64,000 bases of DNA from Pseudomonas sp. GL-B-19 (GCF_019956415.1 NZ_JAHBDK010000033.1:1-64000); one strand, 5' to 3'; positions 52,204-62,377 are shown, counted from the stretch's first letter. The notes: generated by a model from the letters alone, not told the origin. Numbers and translations are program-made.

Positions 52204-52827
52204 ATGCTGAAGATCTGGGGTCGGAAAAACTCGTCTAATGTCAGAAAACCGTTGTGGGCCGCCGAAGAACTGGGGCTGGCCTACGAGGCCATCGACGCGG
52301 GCGGCGCCTTTGGTGTCGTCGATACGCCGCAGTATCGGGCGATGAACCCCAATGGCCGCGTGCCGGTGATTGAAGACGACGGTTTTGTGCTGTGGGAATC
52401 CAATGCCATCGTGCGTTACCTGATGGCCCTTCATGCCAACGGCAGCGCTTGGTATCCGGCGGATATAAAAGCTCGCGCCACGGCCGACAAGTGGATGGAC
52501 TGGACGACCTCAAGTTTCGCCGGCCCATTCCGCACCGTATTTTGGGGCGTGTTGCGCACCCCGGCAGACAAGCAGGATTGGTCGGCTATCAACGCCGCTA
52601 TCAAGGAGTGCGAAGATCTGCTGTCACTGGCCGATCAGGCACTGGCCGCCCAACCGTACCTGTCCGGCGACGAAATCGGCATGGGCGACATCCCGCTCGG
52701 TAGTTTTATTTATGCCTGGTTCGAGATGCCGATCGAGCGCGTATCACAGCCGCACCTTGAAGCCTGGTACGCCCGGTTGAAACAGCGTCCGGCGTATCAA
52801 AAAGCCGTTATGACTGCGTTGACTTAA
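52204..52827 (+). CDS. Glutathione S-transferase family protein
   Basis: A 207-residue GST. The N-terminal thioredoxin-like domain has RKNSSNVRKPLW (a Ser in the catalytic region), NGRVPVIED (cis-Pro) and WESNAIVRYL. The C-terminal helical domain has IGMGDIPLGSF. GAGG lies eight bases before the ATG. It follows the transglutaminase-like gene by 43 bp and may be co-transcribed. Confidence 0.88.
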   Translation: MLKIWGRKNSSNVRKPLWAAEELGLAYEAIDAGGAFGVVDTPQYRAMNPNGRVPVIEDDGFVLWESNAIVRYLMALHANGSAWYPADIKARATADKWMDWTTSSFAGPFRTVFWGVLRTPADKQDWSAINAAIKECEDLLSLADQALAAQPYLSGDEIGMGDIPLGSFIYAWFEMPIERVSQPHLEAWYARLKQRPAYQKAVMTALT

Positions 52828-52861
52828 TACTCACTATCGACACACTTGACTGTACTTGTGT

Positions 52862-52914
52862 GGCGGCGACAAGCACCATTGCGCTCACGCGCCGCGGCTG
52901 TACCTGTCGCCGCC
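52862..52914 (+). promoter_or_regulatory. Long-loop hairpin upstream of the ABC transporter genes
   Basis: GGCGGCGACA (52862-52871) is exactly complementary to TGTCGCCGCC (52905-52914), with a 33-nt loop. A T run at 52920-52925 follows. It could terminate the GST transcript or act in the ABC leader. Confidence 0.45.
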
Positions 52915-52958
52915 GGCCGTTTTTTATTCCTTTCTTCCTTCTTGGTGCGTAATCCGAT

Positions 52959-53891
52959 ATGAGTTCCGCTCTGTCCATCCGGCAGCTAACCAAAACCTAC
53001 GGCAACGGTTTCCAGGCCCTGAGTGGTATCGATCTGGATGTCGCCGAAGGTGACTTCTTCGCCTTGCTGGGCCCTAACGGCGCCGGCAAATCCACGACCA
53101 TCGGCATTCTGTCGACCCTGGTGAACAAGACCAGCGGAACGGTGAATATCTTCGGTCACGACCTCGACAAAAATCCTGCGCAACTCAAGCGCTCCATCGG
53201 CGTGGTACCCCAGGAATTCAACTTCAACCAGTTCGAAAAGACCTTTGATATCGTCGTGACCCAGGCCGGTTACTACGGCATTCCGGCGAAAATCGCCAAG
53301 GAACGCGCCGAGCAATACCTGACCCAGCTGGGACTGTGGGACAAACGTGACACGCCTTCACGCTCGCTGTCTGGCGGTATGAAGCGACGACTGATGATCG
53401 CTCGTGCGCTGGTTCATGAACCGCGCCTGCTGATCCTCGACGAACCGACGGCAGGTGTGGACATCGAACTGCGTCGCTCGATGTGGACCTTCCTCACCGA
53501 GCTGAACCAGAAAGGCATCACCATCATCCTCACCACGCACTATCTGGAAGAGGCTGAGCAGTTGTGTCGCAACATCGGCATCATTGACCACGGCACCATC
53601 GTCGAGAACACCAGCATGAAACAGTTGCTCAGCCAACTGCATGTGGAAACCTTCCTGCTCGATGTAAAAAACACGTTGACCAGTGCGCCGCAGTTGCTCG
53701 GCTACCCGACCAGGCTGATCGACAGCCACACTGTGGAAGTCCAGGTCGACAAAGCCATGGGCATCACCGCGCTGTTCACTCAGTTGGCGCAGCAAAACAT
53801 TGAAGTACTGAGCCTGCGTAACAAAACCAATCGCCTCGAGGAGTTGTTCGTGTCTCTGGTGGAGAAAAATTTGTCGAAGGTGGCGGTATGA
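52959..53891 (+). CDS. ABC transporter ATP-binding protein (YadG-like)
   Basis: A 310-residue ABC ATPase. Walker A is GPNGAGKST, the Q-loop lies in VVPQEFNF, the signature is LSGGMKRRL, Walker B is RLLILDEPTAG and the H-loop is TTHYLEEAE. It closely resembles E. coli YadG of the ABC-2 exporter class. The partner membrane protein is the next gene, overlapping by four bases. The substrate is unknown. Confidence 0.93.
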   Translation: MSSALSIRQLTKTYGNGFQALSGIDLDVAEGDFFALLGPNGAGKSTTIGILSTLVNKTSGTVNIFGHDLDKNPAQLKRSIGVVPQEFNFNQFEKTFDIVVTQAGYYGIPAKIAKERAEQYLTQLGLWDKRDTPSRSLSGGMKRRLMIARALVHEPRLLILDEPTAGVDIELRRSMWTFLTELNQKGITIILTTHYLEEAEQLCRNIGIIDHGTIVENTSMKQLLSQLHVETFLLDVKNTLTSAPQLLGYPTRLIDSHTVEVQVDKAMGITALFTQLAQQNIEVLSLRNKTNRLEELFVSLVEKNLSKVAV

Positions 53892-54667
53892 GTTCGGAGC
53901 TGCAACCCAACCTCGTTGCCCTCAATACCATCGTTTACCGTGAGGTCCGGCGTTTTACCCGGATCTGGCCGCAGACGCTGCTGCCGCCGGCCATCACCAT
54001 GGTTCTGTACTTCGTGATCTTCGGCAATCTGATCGGTCGCCAGATCGGTGATATGGGTGGCTTCACTTACATGGAGTACATCGTGCCGGGGCTGATCATG
54101 ATGTCGGTGATCACCAACTCCTACGGTAACGTGGTGTCGAGTTTCTTCGGCAGCAAGTTCCAGCGTTCCATCGAGGAATTGATGGTGTCGCCGGTCTCGC
54201 CGCATACGATTCTGATCGGCTACACCTTGGGCGGCGTGCTGCGCGGGCTGATGGTCGGGATCATTGTGACGTTGCTGTCGCTGTTCTTTACAGATTTGCA
54301 GGTGCATCACCTGGGCGTGACCATTCTGGTGGTGGTGTTGACGGCGACGATCTTCTCGCTGCTGGGCTTCATCAACGCTGTGTTTGCCCGCAATTTCGAT
54401 GACATCTCGATCATCCCGACGTTCGTGCTGACACCGCTGACCTACCTGGGCGGGGTGTTTTACTCGATTTCCCTGTTGCCGCCGTTCTGGCAGACCGTGT
54501 CCCTGGCGAACCCGGTGCTGCACATGGTGAACGCTTTCCGTTACGGCATCCTCGGCGTTTCGGACATCAAGATCAGCATCGCGATTACCTTTATGCTGGT
54601 GGCGACCATCGTGTTGTACATCGGTTGCGCACGGTTGCTGGTCAGTGGTCGCGGGATGCGTACCTGA
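53888..54667 (+). CDS. ABC-2 type permease (YadH-like)
   Basis: A 259-residue membrane protein with about six hydrophobic segments. It has the ABC-2 signature FMEYIVPG-like region (TYMEYIVPGLIMMSV) and LTPLTYLGGVFYS near the C-terminal end. It forms the transport channel with the preceding ATPase; ATGA overlap couples their translation. Confidence 0.92.
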   Translation: MSSELQPNLVALNTIVYREVRRFTRIWPQTLLPPAITMVLYFVIFGNLIGRQIGDMGGFTYMEYIVPGLIMMSVITNSYGNVVSSFFGSKFQRSIEELMVSPVSPHTILIGYTLGGVLRGLMVGIIVTLLSLFFTDLQVHHLGVTILVVVLTATIFSLLGFINAVFARNFDDISIIPTFVLTPLTYLGGVFYSISLLPPFWQTVSLANPVLHMVNAFRYGILGVSDIKISIAITFMLVATIVLYIGCARLLVSGRGMRT

Positions 54668-54690
54668 TCAGGACCGCGGCGCCCCCCCCT

Positions 54691-54779
54691 TCGCGAGCAG
54701 GCTCGCTCCCACATGGGATCTGTTGTGAACACAAAATCTGTGTTCAGCACCAAACCCTGTGGGAGCTACCTGCTCGCGA
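54691..54779. repeat. REP-like inverted repeat
   Basis: TCGCGAGCAGG (54691-54701) pairs with 54769-54779, and the adjacent GCTCCCAC pairs with GTGGGAGC inside it. An inner pair TGAACAC/GTGTTCA completes a long hairpin. It is the same core as the other repeats and fills most of the gap behind the ABC permease. Confidence 0.75.
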
Positions 54780-54802
54780 TGGCGTCAGCACAATCACCGC
54801 AA

Positions 54803-54836
54803 TAAAAACGGCCTCCAAAAATGGAGGCCGTTTTGT
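54803..54836. terminator. Bidirectional terminator
   Basis: The stem AAAACGGCCTCC/GGAGGCCGTTTT has an AAAAAT loop. It lies between the ABC permease and the convergent DUF2062 gene. Confidence 0.88.
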
Positions 54837-54840
54837 ATTC

Positions 54841-55356
54841 CTACATTCTGCTTTTCTTGCGCCGCTTCCACTGCCGCGCCACCCACCAGCGCCAATACAT
54901 CATGGTCAGGAAATAGGCGAGGGCACCCAGCACCACTCCGGTGACGATCGAGCCCAGCAAAAACGGCTGCCATAACGTAGACAACTCGCCGCTGACCCAT
55001 TCCCAGGACAATGAGTCCGGCAACTGGCGGGTGGGCACATCCAACAGCCAGGCACCGGTCTGGTACGTGCAGAAAAACACGGCTGGCATGGTGATCGGGT
55101 TGGTCAGCCAGACCAGACTCACCGCAATCGGCATATTGCCCCGCACCAGGATGGAAAGCACGGCGGCCAACAGCATTTGCATCGGGATCGGCAAAAACGC
55201 CGCGAACAGGCCGACTGCCATCGCCCGGGCCACAGAGTGGCGGTTGAGATGCCAGAGGTTGGGGTCATGCAGCAAGCTGCCGAGAAAGCGTAAGGATTTG
55301 TGTTCCTTGATGCTGGTCGGGTCTGGCATGTAGCGTTTGAACAAGCGCCGGGGCAT
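54841..55356 (-). CDS. DUF2062 membrane protein
   Basis: A 171-residue protein with three to four hydrophobic segments. The DUF2062 pattern is seen in VARAMAVGLFAAFLPIPMQM, VWLTNPITMPAVFF and a C-terminal basic tail (RQWKRRKKSRM). Function is unknown. In P. aeruginosa a similar gene also lies beside comEC, which supports the call. ATG 55356 is preferred over upstream frame extension. Confidence 0.85.
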   Translation of the reverse strand: MPRRLFKRYMPDPTSIKEHKSLRFLGSLLHDPNLWHLNRHSVARAMAVGLFAAFLPIPMQMLLAAVLSILVRGNMPIAVSLVWLTNPITMPAVFFCTYQTGAWLLDVPTRQLPDSLSWEWVSGELSTLWQPFLLGSIVTGVVLGALAYFLTMMYWRWWVARQWKRRKKSRM

Positions 55357-55491
55357 AAGGCTTCTCGGTCGGTTAAGGCGGCAAGTATGTCTGGATTCTG
55401 CGAACCACCCATTCAGACTTTGTGACAATTATTAACGGCGTCTGTGCAACTAGCCGGCTAAGCCTAGGTGGGAACTCTCCAGGATGAGTGT

Positions 55492-57726
55492 ATGCGCACA
55501 GGGATGTTGGCGCTGGCATTGGGTCTGTTGACCCTGCGTTTTTTGCCGATTTTACCGCCGGTCGGGTTATGGATGTTACTGCCGCCAGTGGGTTTGATGT
55601 TGTTGCCGTTTCGGACGTATCCGTTGGCGTTTTTCCTGTTCGGCTTCAGCTGGGCGTGTGCGAATGCACAGTGGGCGCTGGATGATCGCCTGCCACTGAA
55701 GCTGGATGGCGAAACCCGCTGGATAGAAGGACTGGTGACGGGGTTGCCGCAGAATGCCGACGGCGTGGTGCGATTCGAACTGACGGACAGCCAATCACGC
55801 CGAACGAAGCTGCCCGCGAAACTTCGGCTGGCCTGGTACGACGGGCCGTCCATCAACAGTGGCGAGCGCTGGCGACTGGCGGTCAAATTGAAGCGACCCT
55901 CCGGGCTGCTCAATCCGCATGCCTTCGATTACGACGCCTGGTTGCTGGCGCAACACATCGGCGCGACCGGCACGGTCAAGGCGGGTGAGCGACTCAACGA
56001 AGCCCGAGGGGCTTGGCGCGACGGCATCCGCCAGCGTTTACAAGCAGTCGATGCCCAGGGCCGAACCGCAGCGTTGACGGCGCTGGTACTCGGAGATGGC
56101 GCCGGGCTGAGTCGTGAGGAGTGGCAAGTGCTGCAAGACACTGGCACCGTGCATCTGCTGGTGATTTCCGGGCAGCACATCGGATTGTTGGCGGGGTTGG
56201 TCTATCTGCTGATCGCCGGGCTGGCACGTTTTGGCCTGTGGCCAGGACGTTTGCCCTGGCTGCCCTGGGCATGCGGGCTGGCGTTCCTGGCAGCGCTGGC
56301 TTACGGGCTGTTGGCCGGCTTCGATGTTCCGGTGCAACGCGCTTGCGTGATGATCGGTCTGGTGCTGTTGTGGCGGCTGCGCTTTCGTCACCTCGGGGCC
56401 TGGTGGCCGCTGCTACTGGCTCTGAATGGCGTTTTGCTGCTGGATCCGTTGGCTAGTCTGCAACCGGGATTCTGGTTGTCCTTCGCCGCCGTGGCAGTGT
56501 TGATCTTCACCTTTGGCGGGCGATTGGGGCCTTGGCGATGGTGGCAAACCTGGACCCGGGCTCAATGGCTGATCGCAATCGGGCTGTGCCCGTTGTTGCT
56601 GGTGCTCGGCTTGCCGATCAGCCTCAGCGGCCCGGTGGCCAACTTGCTGGCGGTGCCCTGGATCAGTCTGGTGGTGTTGCCACCTGCCTTGCTCGGGACA
56701 TTGTTGTTGCCTGTGCCTTATGCGGGCGAAGGGTTGCTGTGGCTGGCAGGCGGTTTGATTGACGGGCTGTTCAAGGCGCTGACTTTGATGGCCGGGCAAT
56801 TGCCCGCATGGGTGCCGGTGGCGGTGCCGTTGTGGTGTTGGGGACTTGGTACTTTGGGGGCCTTTCTACTCTTGCTGCCGCGCGGTGTGCCGTTGCGCCC
56901 ATTGGGGTGGCCGTTGTTGCTGTTGCTGGTTTTTCCGCCTCGGCCGTTGTTGCCTGAAGGCATGGCCGATGTCTGGCAACTGGACGTCGGCCAAGGGCTG
57001 GCTATCTTCGTGCGTACCCGCCATCACACGCTGTTGTATGACGCCGGACCGCGTTTCGGCGACCTCGACCTCGGTGAGCGGGTGGTGCTGCCGTCATTGC
57101 GCAAACTCGGGGTAAAGGCGCTCGACCTGATGCTGATCAGCCACGCCGATGCCGATCACGCCGGCGGTGCGCGAGCAGTGGTCAATGGCTTGCCTGTCAA
57201 GCGGGTACTCAGTGGCGATCCCGAGGGTTTACCTGTCGAACTGCAAGCCCAAGGGTGTGAAAGTGGCCGGCAATGGAACTGGGACGGTGTGAATTTCCAA
57301 CTGTGGCAATGGACGTCAGCCCATGACAGCAATCAGAAGTCCTGCGTCTTGCAAATAGAGGCCAGCGGCGAGCGTCTGTTGCTGACCGGCGATATCGACA
57401 TCGCTGCCGAACGGGCCTTGCTTGAGAGTCCTCTGGCGGTGGCCACTGATTGGTTGCAGTCACCGCATCACGGCAGCCGCAGTTCCTCGTCGATGGCCCT
57501 GTTGAGTGTGCTGCAACCCAAGGCAGTGTTGATTTCCCGTGGGCAGGGCAATTCTTTTGGCCATCCGCACCCCACGGTCGTGGCGCGCTATCAGAAACGT
57601 GGCATGGCGATTTACGACAGCGCCGAGCACGGAGCCATTCGTCTGCAACTGGGGCATTTCAAGCCACCGTGGACAATGCGTCTGGATCGGCGTTTCTGGC
57701 GCGCTCCGCCATCTATCAATAAATAG
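55492..57726 (+). CDS. comEC: DNA internalisation-related competence protein ComEC/Rec2
   Basis: A 744-residue inner-membrane protein. The N-terminal part has several hydrophobic segments and a DUF4131-like soluble insert. The competence domain follows (HLLVISGQHIGLLAGLVYLL). The C-terminal metallo-beta-lactamase domain has LMLISHADADHAGG, LLLTGDID and SPHHGSRSSSS. It takes up single-stranded DNA across the inner membrane. The ATG at 55492 follows AGGATGAG; another ATG at 55484 is out of frame. Confidence 0.94.
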   Translation: MRTGMLALALGLLTLRFLPILPPVGLWMLLPPVGLMLLPFRTYPLAFFLFGFSWACANAQWALDDRLPLKLDGETRWIEGLVTGLPQNADGVVRFELTDSQSRRTKLPAKLRLAWYDGPSINSGERWRLAVKLKRPSGLLNPHAFDYDAWLLAQHIGATGTVKAGERLNEARGAWRDGIRQRLQAVDAQGRTAALTALVLGDGAGLSREEWQVLQDTGTVHLLVISGQHIGLLAGLVYLLIAGLARFGLWPGRLPWLPWACGLAFLAALAYGLLAGFDVPVQRACVMIGLVLLWRLRFRHLGAWWPLLLALNGVLLLDPLASLQPGFWLSFAAVAVLIFTFGGRLGPWRWWQTWTRAQWLIAIGLCPLLLVLGLPISLSGPVANLLAVPWISLVVLPPALLGTLLLPVPYAGEGLLWLAGGLIDGLFKALTLMAGQLPAWVPVAVPLWCWGLGTLGAFLLLLPRGVPLRPLGWPLLLLLVFPPRPLLPEGMADVWQLDVGQGLAIFVRTRHHTLLYDAGPRFGDLDLGERVVLPSLRKLGVKALDLMLISHADADHAGGARAVVNGLPVKRVLSGDPEGLPVELQAQGCESGRQWNWDGVNFQLWQWTSAHDSNQKSCVLQIEASGERLLLTGDIDIAAERALLESPLAVATDWLQSPHHGSRSSSSMALLSVLQPKAVLISRGQGNSFGHPHPTVVARYQKRGMAIYDSAEHGAIRLQLGHFKPPWTMRLDRRFWRAPPSINK

Positions 57727-57824
57727 CCGGGAGTTATTAAAGCCCGACCGGAAGCGACATCACGGTCTTCGGTGCGCTCACCCCCTATGTTAGAGTGGCG
57801 CACTTTTTCGAGGGGACTGTCACT

Positions 57825-58463
57825 GTGTGGGAATTGGTCAAATCCGGCGGTTGGATGATGCTGCCGATCATTCTGAGTTCCATCGCGGCCATGGCGATTG
57901 TCGCCGAGCGTCTCTGGACCCTGCGAGCCAGCCGTGTGACCCCGGAGCATCTGCTCGGGCAGGTCTGGGTGTGGATCAAGGACAAGCAACTCAATAAAGA
58001 AAAACTCAAGGAACTGCGCGCCAACTCACCGTTGGGCGAGATCCTGGCCGCAGGCCTTGCCAACTCCAAGCATGGTCGCGAGATCATGAAAGAGTGCATT
58101 GAAGAAGCCGCCGCGCGGGTGATTCACGAGCTTGAACGTTACATCAACGCGCTGGGCACCATTGCCGCCATGGCCCCGTTGCTCGGGTTGCTCGGCACGG
58201 TGCTGGGCATGATTGATATCTTCAGTTCGTTCATGGGCACGGGCATGACCACCAACGCCGCGGTGTTGGCCGGCGGTATTTCCAAAGCCCTGATCACCAC
58301 GGCTTCGGGCCTGATCGTCGGTATCCCGGCGGTCTTCTTCCACCGGTTCCTGCAACGGCGCATCGATGAGCTGGTGGTGGGGATGGAGCAGGAAGCGATC
58401 AAACTGGTCGAGGTAGTGCAGGGTGACCGTGACGTGGACCTGTCCGAGGGCAAAAAAGCGTGA
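57825..58463 (+). CDS. exbB: ExbB/TolQ-type proton channel subunit
   Basis: A 212-residue MotA/TolQ/ExbB protein with three hydrophobic segments; the conserved region is APLLGLLGTVLGMIDIFSSF and GGISKALITTASGLIVGIPA. With ExbD it forms a proton-driven motor, here placed beside lipid A and LPS genes rather than a TonB gene. The GTG at 57825 has GAGGGG nine bases upstream and gives the usual N-terminus (WELVKSGGWMM). Confidence 0.92.
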   Translation: MWELVKSGGWMMLPIILSSIAAMAIVAERLWTLRASRVTPEHLLGQVWVWIKDKQLNKEKLKELRANSPLGEILAAGLANSKHGREIMKECIEEAAARVIHELERYINALGTIAAMAPLLGLLGTVLGMIDIFSSFMGTGMTTNAAVLAGGISKALITTASGLIVGIPAVFFHRFLQRRIDELVVGMEQEAIKLVEVVQGDRDVDLSEGKKA

Positions 58464-58891
58464 AATTCCGCCGCAAGCAACGGGAGAACGTGGACATCAA
58501 TCTTGTGTCGCTGATCGACGTGGTGTTTGTCCTGCTGCTGTTTTTCGTTGTCACGACCACCTTTACCCGTGAAACCCAGTTGCGCGTCGAACTGCCGGAA
58601 GCGATCAGCGGCTCGCCGGCTGAAGATCAACAGGTCAAGCAACTGGACATCGGTATCAACGCCGAAGGCGTGTTCTCGGTGAACAATCAGGTATTGCCCA
58701 AGAGCGACCTGACAACCGTGATGGAAGCGCTGCAAAAAGAATCCAACGGCGACACCAACCTGCCGCTGTCCATCAGCGCTGACGGCAAGACCCAGCATCA
58801 ATCCGTCATCACCGCCATGGACGCCGCCGGGAAACTCGGTTTCAGCCACCTGCGCATGACCACCGTCGAGGCAGCGGCGCCCGCGCCCTGA
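58460..58891 (+). CDS. exbD: ExbD/TolR-type subunit
   Basis: A 143-residue protein with a single transmembrane segment containing the functional Asp ([18 protein letters not shown]) and a periplasmic domain. The GTG start overlaps the exbB stop. It partners ExbB and ends one base into the lpxK start. Confidence 0.93.
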   Translation: MKFRRKQRENVDINLVSLIDVVFVLLLFFVVTTTFTRETQLRVELPEAISGSPAEDQQVKQLDIGINAEGVFSVNNQVLPKSDLTTVMEALQKESNGDTNLPLSISADGKTQHQSVITAMDAAGKLGFSHLRMTTVEAAAPAP

Positions 58892-59901
58892 TGGCCATGT
58901 CTGATCGCCTGCTCGCCGCGTGGTACGAAGGTCATCCGGCCCTGAAACTGTTGCAGCCACTGGAGTGGTTGTATCGGCGGGTGGTCATGAACAAGCGCAA
59001 GCGGTTTCTGGCGGGTGAGGGCGATATCTATCAGCCGCCCGTGCCGCTGATCGTGGTCGGCAATATCACGGTAGGTGGCACCGGCAAGACGCCGCTGATT
59101 CTGTGGATGATCCAGCATTGCCAGCGCAGCGGTTTGCGGGTGGGCGTGGTGAGTCGCGGTTACGGCGCCAAACCGCCGCAACTGCCGTGGCGTGTTGAAG
59201 CGGATCAAAGCGCGGATATGGCGGGCGACGAACCGTTGTTGATCGTCCAGCGTACCGGCGTGCCGTTAATGATCGACCCGGAACGCAGCAGCGCGGTCAA
59301 GGCACTGCTGGCGAGCGAGCCGCTGGACCTGATTCTTTCTGACGACGGCATGCAGCATTACCGCATGGCACGCGATCTGGAACTGGTACTGATCGATGCC
59401 GCCCGAGGCTTGGGCAACCAGCGTTGCCTGCCTGCCGGACCATTGCGCGAGCCGGTCGAGCGCCTGCAAAGCGTCGACGCGGTGCTCTACAACGGCGCTG
59501 CGGATGATCGCGATGGCGGATTTGCCTTCCAGCTGCAACCCACCGCCTTGATCAATGTGCAAAGCGGTGAACGGCGTCCCCTCGACCACTTCCCCGCAGG
59601 CCAGGCGCTGCACGCCGTGGCCGGGATCGGTAATCCGCAGCGTTTCTTCACAACCCTCGAAACGCTACACTGGCAGCCAGTCCCGCATGCGTTTGCCGAC
59701 CACGCCGAATACAGCGTGCAAGCCTTGAATTTCACACCGTCATTGCCGTTGGTGATGACTGAAAAAGACGCGGTGAAGTGCCGTGCTTTCGCTGCCGCCG
59801 ATTGGTGGTACCTGGCGGTCGATGCTGTGCCATCGCCGGCCTTCGTGGCCTGGTTCGATACGCAGCTGATGCGCCTGTTGCCGGATCGTCTTTTGCCTTA
59901 A
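58891..59901 (+). CDS. lpxK: Tetraacyldisaccharide 4'-kinase
   Basis: A 336-residue lipid A kinase at the inner membrane. The P-loop reads [12 protein letters not shown], then VVSRGYG and [13 protein letters not shown], the family hallmarks. It phosphorylates the disaccharide precursor to lipid IVA. The start overlaps the exbD stop (TGATGG); an ATG two codons later is possible. Confidence 0.96.
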   Translation: MAMSDRLLAAWYEGHPALKLLQPLEWLYRRVVMNKRKRFLAGEGDIYQPPVPLIVVGNITVGGTGKTPLILWMIQHCQRSGLRVGVVSRGYGAKPPQLPWRVEADQSADMAGDEPLLIVQRTGVPLMIDPERSSAVKALLASEPLDLILSDDGMQHYRMARDLELVLIDAARGLGNQRCLPAGPLREPVERLQSVDAVLYNGAADDRDGGFAFQLQPTALINVQSGERRPLDHFPAGQALHAVAGIGNPQRFFTTLETLHWQPVPHAFADHAEYSVQALNFTPSLPLVMTEKDAVKCRAFAAADWWYLAVDAVPSPAFVAWFDTQLMRLLPDRLLP

Positions 59902-59926
59902 CTCCGTTTTTACCCAGGGAATGCTC

Positions 59927-60112
59927 ATGGACACCAAATTGCTCGACATCCTCGCTTGCCCGGTCTGCAAAGGCCCACTCAAGCTCAGCGCCGACAAGAC
60001 CGAGCTGATCAGCAAGGGCGCTGGCCTCGCGTACCCGATCCGCGACGGCATCCCGGTGATGCTCGAAACCGAAGCGCGCACCTTGACCACCGACGAGCGT
60101 CTGGATAAATGA
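59927..60112 (+). CDS. Trm112/YcaR-family protein
   Basis: A 61-residue protein with [16 protein letters not shown] and [14 protein letters not shown], the Trm112 signature; only one CxxC pair is seen. It sits in its usual position between lpxK and kdsB, overlapping the kdsB start by four bases. The family binds methyltransferases elsewhere; its bacterial role is unsettled. Confidence 0.93.
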   Translation: MDTKLLDILACPVCKGPLKLSADKTELISKGAGLAYPIRDGIPVMLETEARTLTTDERLDK

Positions 60113-60873
60113 CCACAGCCTTTACCGTTGTAATTCCATCGCGTTACGCCTCCACCCGTTTGCCGGGCAAACCGCTGCTGTTGATCGCCGGCAAGCCGAT
60201 GATCCAGCATGTCTGGGAACAGGCCAGCAAAAGCAGCGCACAGCGCGTGGTCGTTGCCACTGACGATGCGCGCATTGCCGAAGCATGCAACGGGTTCGGC
60301 GCTGAAGTCGTGATGACTCGCGAAGACCACAATTCCGGCACCGACCGCCTTGCCGAAGTGGCAGCGAAACTCGGCTTGGCGCCCGACGCCATTGTGGTCA
60401 ACGTCCAGGGTGACGAACCGCTGATCCCGCCGAGTGTGATTGATCAGGTCGCGGCCAACCTCGCAGCCCACACCGAAGCGCGCATGGCCACCCTGGCCGA
60501 GCCGATCGAAGACGTGGAAACCCTGTTCAACCCTAACGTGGTCAAGGTCGTCAGCGACCTCAATGGCATGGCGCTGACCTTCAGTCGCGCGCCGTTGCCG
60601 TGGGCCCGGGATGCGTTCGCCAAAAGCCGCGAGCAATTGCCCGAAGGCGTGCCGTATCGCCGCCATATCGGCATTTATGCCTACCGCGCCGGTTTCCTGC
60701 ATGACTTCGTCAGCTGGGGCCCGTGCTGGCTGGAAGACACCGAATCCCTGGAACAACTGCGTGCCCTGTGGCATGGCGTGCGGATTCACGTCGCCGACGC
60801 GCTCATCGCGCCGCCTGCTGGTGTGGATACCATTGAAGACCTTGAGCGCGTTCGTCGCCTGCTGGAGGCCTGA
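60109..60873 (+). CDS. kdsB: 3-deoxy-manno-octulosonate cytidylyltransferase
   Basis: A 254-residue CMP-KDO synthetase that activates KDO for LPS core assembly. The N-terminal motif is [17 protein letters not shown]. Also present are [18 protein letters not shown] and [11 protein letters not shown]. It overlaps the flanking genes on both sides (ATGA at the start, TGATG at the end). Confidence 0.97.
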   Translation: MTTAFTVVIPSRYASTRLPGKPLLLIAGKPMIQHVWEQASKSSAQRVVVATDDARIAEACNGFGAEVVMTREDHNSGTDRLAEVAAKLGLAPDAIVVNVQGDEPLIPPSVIDQVAANLAAHTEARMATLAEPIEDVETLFNPNVVKVVSDLNGMALTFSRAPLPWARDAFAKSREQLPEGVPYRRHIGIYAYRAGFLHDFVSWGPCWLEDTESLEQLRALWHGVRIHVADALIAPPAGVDTIEDLERVRRLLEA

Positions 60874-61337
60874 TGCGCGTTTTGTTCGTGTGCCTGGGCA
60901 ACATCTGCCGTTCTCCAACGGCCGAAGGCGTGCTGCGGCGCAAACTGCGCGAAGCGGGGCTGGCCGATCAGATTGAAGTTGCCTCCGCCGGCACCGGTGA
61001 CTGGCACGTTGGCAAGGCACCGGACAAACGCAGCCAGGCCGCGGCCAAATTGCGCGGTTACGACCTGTCCGCCCAGCGCGCCCAGCAAGTCACCCGTGCC
61101 GATTTCGCCACCTACGACCTGATCCTGGCAATGGACAACAGCAACCTGCGCCACCTCAAGGCCTTGCAACCGGCCAAGGGTAAAGCCGAGCTGGACTTGT
61201 TCCTGCGTCGCTACCAGTCGGAACTCGATGAAGTGCCGGACCCGTACTACGACGGCGACCAGGGCTTCGAACAGGTGCTGGACCTGATCGAGCGCGCCAG
61301 TGATTTGCTGGTGATCGAATTGAAGGGACGGTTATGA
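60873..61337 (+). CDS. Low-molecular-weight protein-tyrosine phosphatase
   Basis: A 154-residue phosphatase. The P-loop Cys7-x5-Arg13 is in FVCLGNICRSPTAEG and the general acid in EVPDPYYDG. Such enzymes often act on tyrosine kinases of surface-polysaccharide synthesis; here it lies in the LPS and peptidoglycan precursor operon. Its stop overlaps murB. Confidence 0.94.
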   Translation: MRVLFVCLGNICRSPTAEGVLRRKLREAGLADQIEVASAGTGDWHVGKAPDKRSQAAAKLRGYDLSAQRAQQVTRADFATYDLILAMDNSNLRHLKALQPAKGKAELDLFLRRYQSELDEVPDPYYDGDQGFEQVLDLIERASDLLVIELKGRL

Positions 61338-62353
61338 GTTTGCAGGTTCAATCGCAGGTTTCACTCAAACCGTTCAACAGCTTTGGTGTCGACGTTCAGG
61401 CTCGCCTGTTCGCCGAGGCCCACAGCGATGCCGACGTGCGTGAAGCCTTGGCTTACGCATCGGCACATGATGTGTCACTGCTGGTGATTGGTGGCGGCAG
61501 CAACTTGCTGCTGACCGCCGATATTCAATCGCTGGTGCTGCGCATGGCCACACGCGGGATTCGCATCCTCAGTGATGACGGCAGCAAAGTCGTGATTGAA
61601 GCCGAGGCCGGCGAGCCTTGGCATCCGTTCGTCCAGCACACCTTGGCGCAGGGCCTTTCGGGCCTGGAAAACCTCAGCCTGATCCCTGGCACCGTCGGTG
61701 CGGCGCCGATGCAGAACATCGGCGCGTACGGGGTCGAGATCAAGGACGTGTTCGCCGGCCTGACCGCGCTGGATCGCCGGACCGGTGAACTGCGCGATTT
61801 CACCCTGCAAGAATGCAACTTCGCTTACCGCGACAGCCTGTTCAAGCAAGAGCCGGGGCGCTGGTTGATCCTGCGCGTTCGTTTCACCCTCGATCGTGCT
61901 GCGCACCTGCATCTGGAATACGGCCCGGTGCGTCAGCGCCTGACCGAGCAAGGCATCGAGCAACCGACGGCCACGGATGTCAGCCAGGCGATTTGCAGCA
62001 TCCGTAATGAAAAGCTCCCGGACCCCGCCGTGCTGGGCAACGCCGGTAGCTTCTTCAAGAACCCGTTGGTGCCCGCGGCGCTGGTCGCGCAGTTGAAGGG
62101 TGAATACCCTGATCTGGTGGCTTATGCGCAACCCGACGGGCGAATGAAGCTGGCGGCAGGCTGGTTGATCGAACGGGCAGGGTGGAAAGGTTTCCGTGAC
62201 GCCGACGCCGGCGTGCATAAGTTACAGGCGCTGGTGCTGGTCAACTACGGCAGCGCGACCGGCCTGCAATTGCTCAATCTGGCGCAGCGTATCCAGAAAG
62301 ACATTTCGGAACGTTTCCATGTCGACCTGGAAATGGAGCCCAATCAGTATTGA
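61334..62353 (+). CDS. murB: UDP-N-acetylenolpyruvoylglucosamine reductase
   Basis: A 339-residue FAD enzyme of peptidoglycan precursor synthesis. FAD-binding is through LVIGGGSNLLL and LIPGTVGAAPMQNIGAYG. The catalytic Ser/Tyr/Glu region includes CNFAYRDS and GNAGSFFKNP. A C-terminal extension fits the type I enzyme of gammaproteobacteria. It is the last gene of the operon; a terminator follows. Confidence 0.97.
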   Translation: MSLQVQSQVSLKPFNSFGVDVQARLFAEAHSDADVREALAYASAHDVSLLVIGGGSNLLLTADIQSLVLRMATRGIRILSDDGSKVVIEAEAGEPWHPFVQHTLAQGLSGLENLSLIPGTVGAAPMQNIGAYGVEIKDVFAGLTALDRRTGELRDFTLQECNFAYRDSLFKQEPGRWLILRVRFTLDRAAHLHLEYGPVRQRLTEQGIEQPTATDVSQAICSIRNEKLPDPAVLGNAGSFFKNPLVPAALVAQLKGEYPDLVAYAQPDGRMKLAAGWLIERAGWKGFRDADAGVHKLQALVLVNYGSATGLQLLNLAQRIQKDISERFHVDLEMEPNQY

Positions 62354-62377
62354 AGCTAAGCTTTCAAGTTTGAACTC

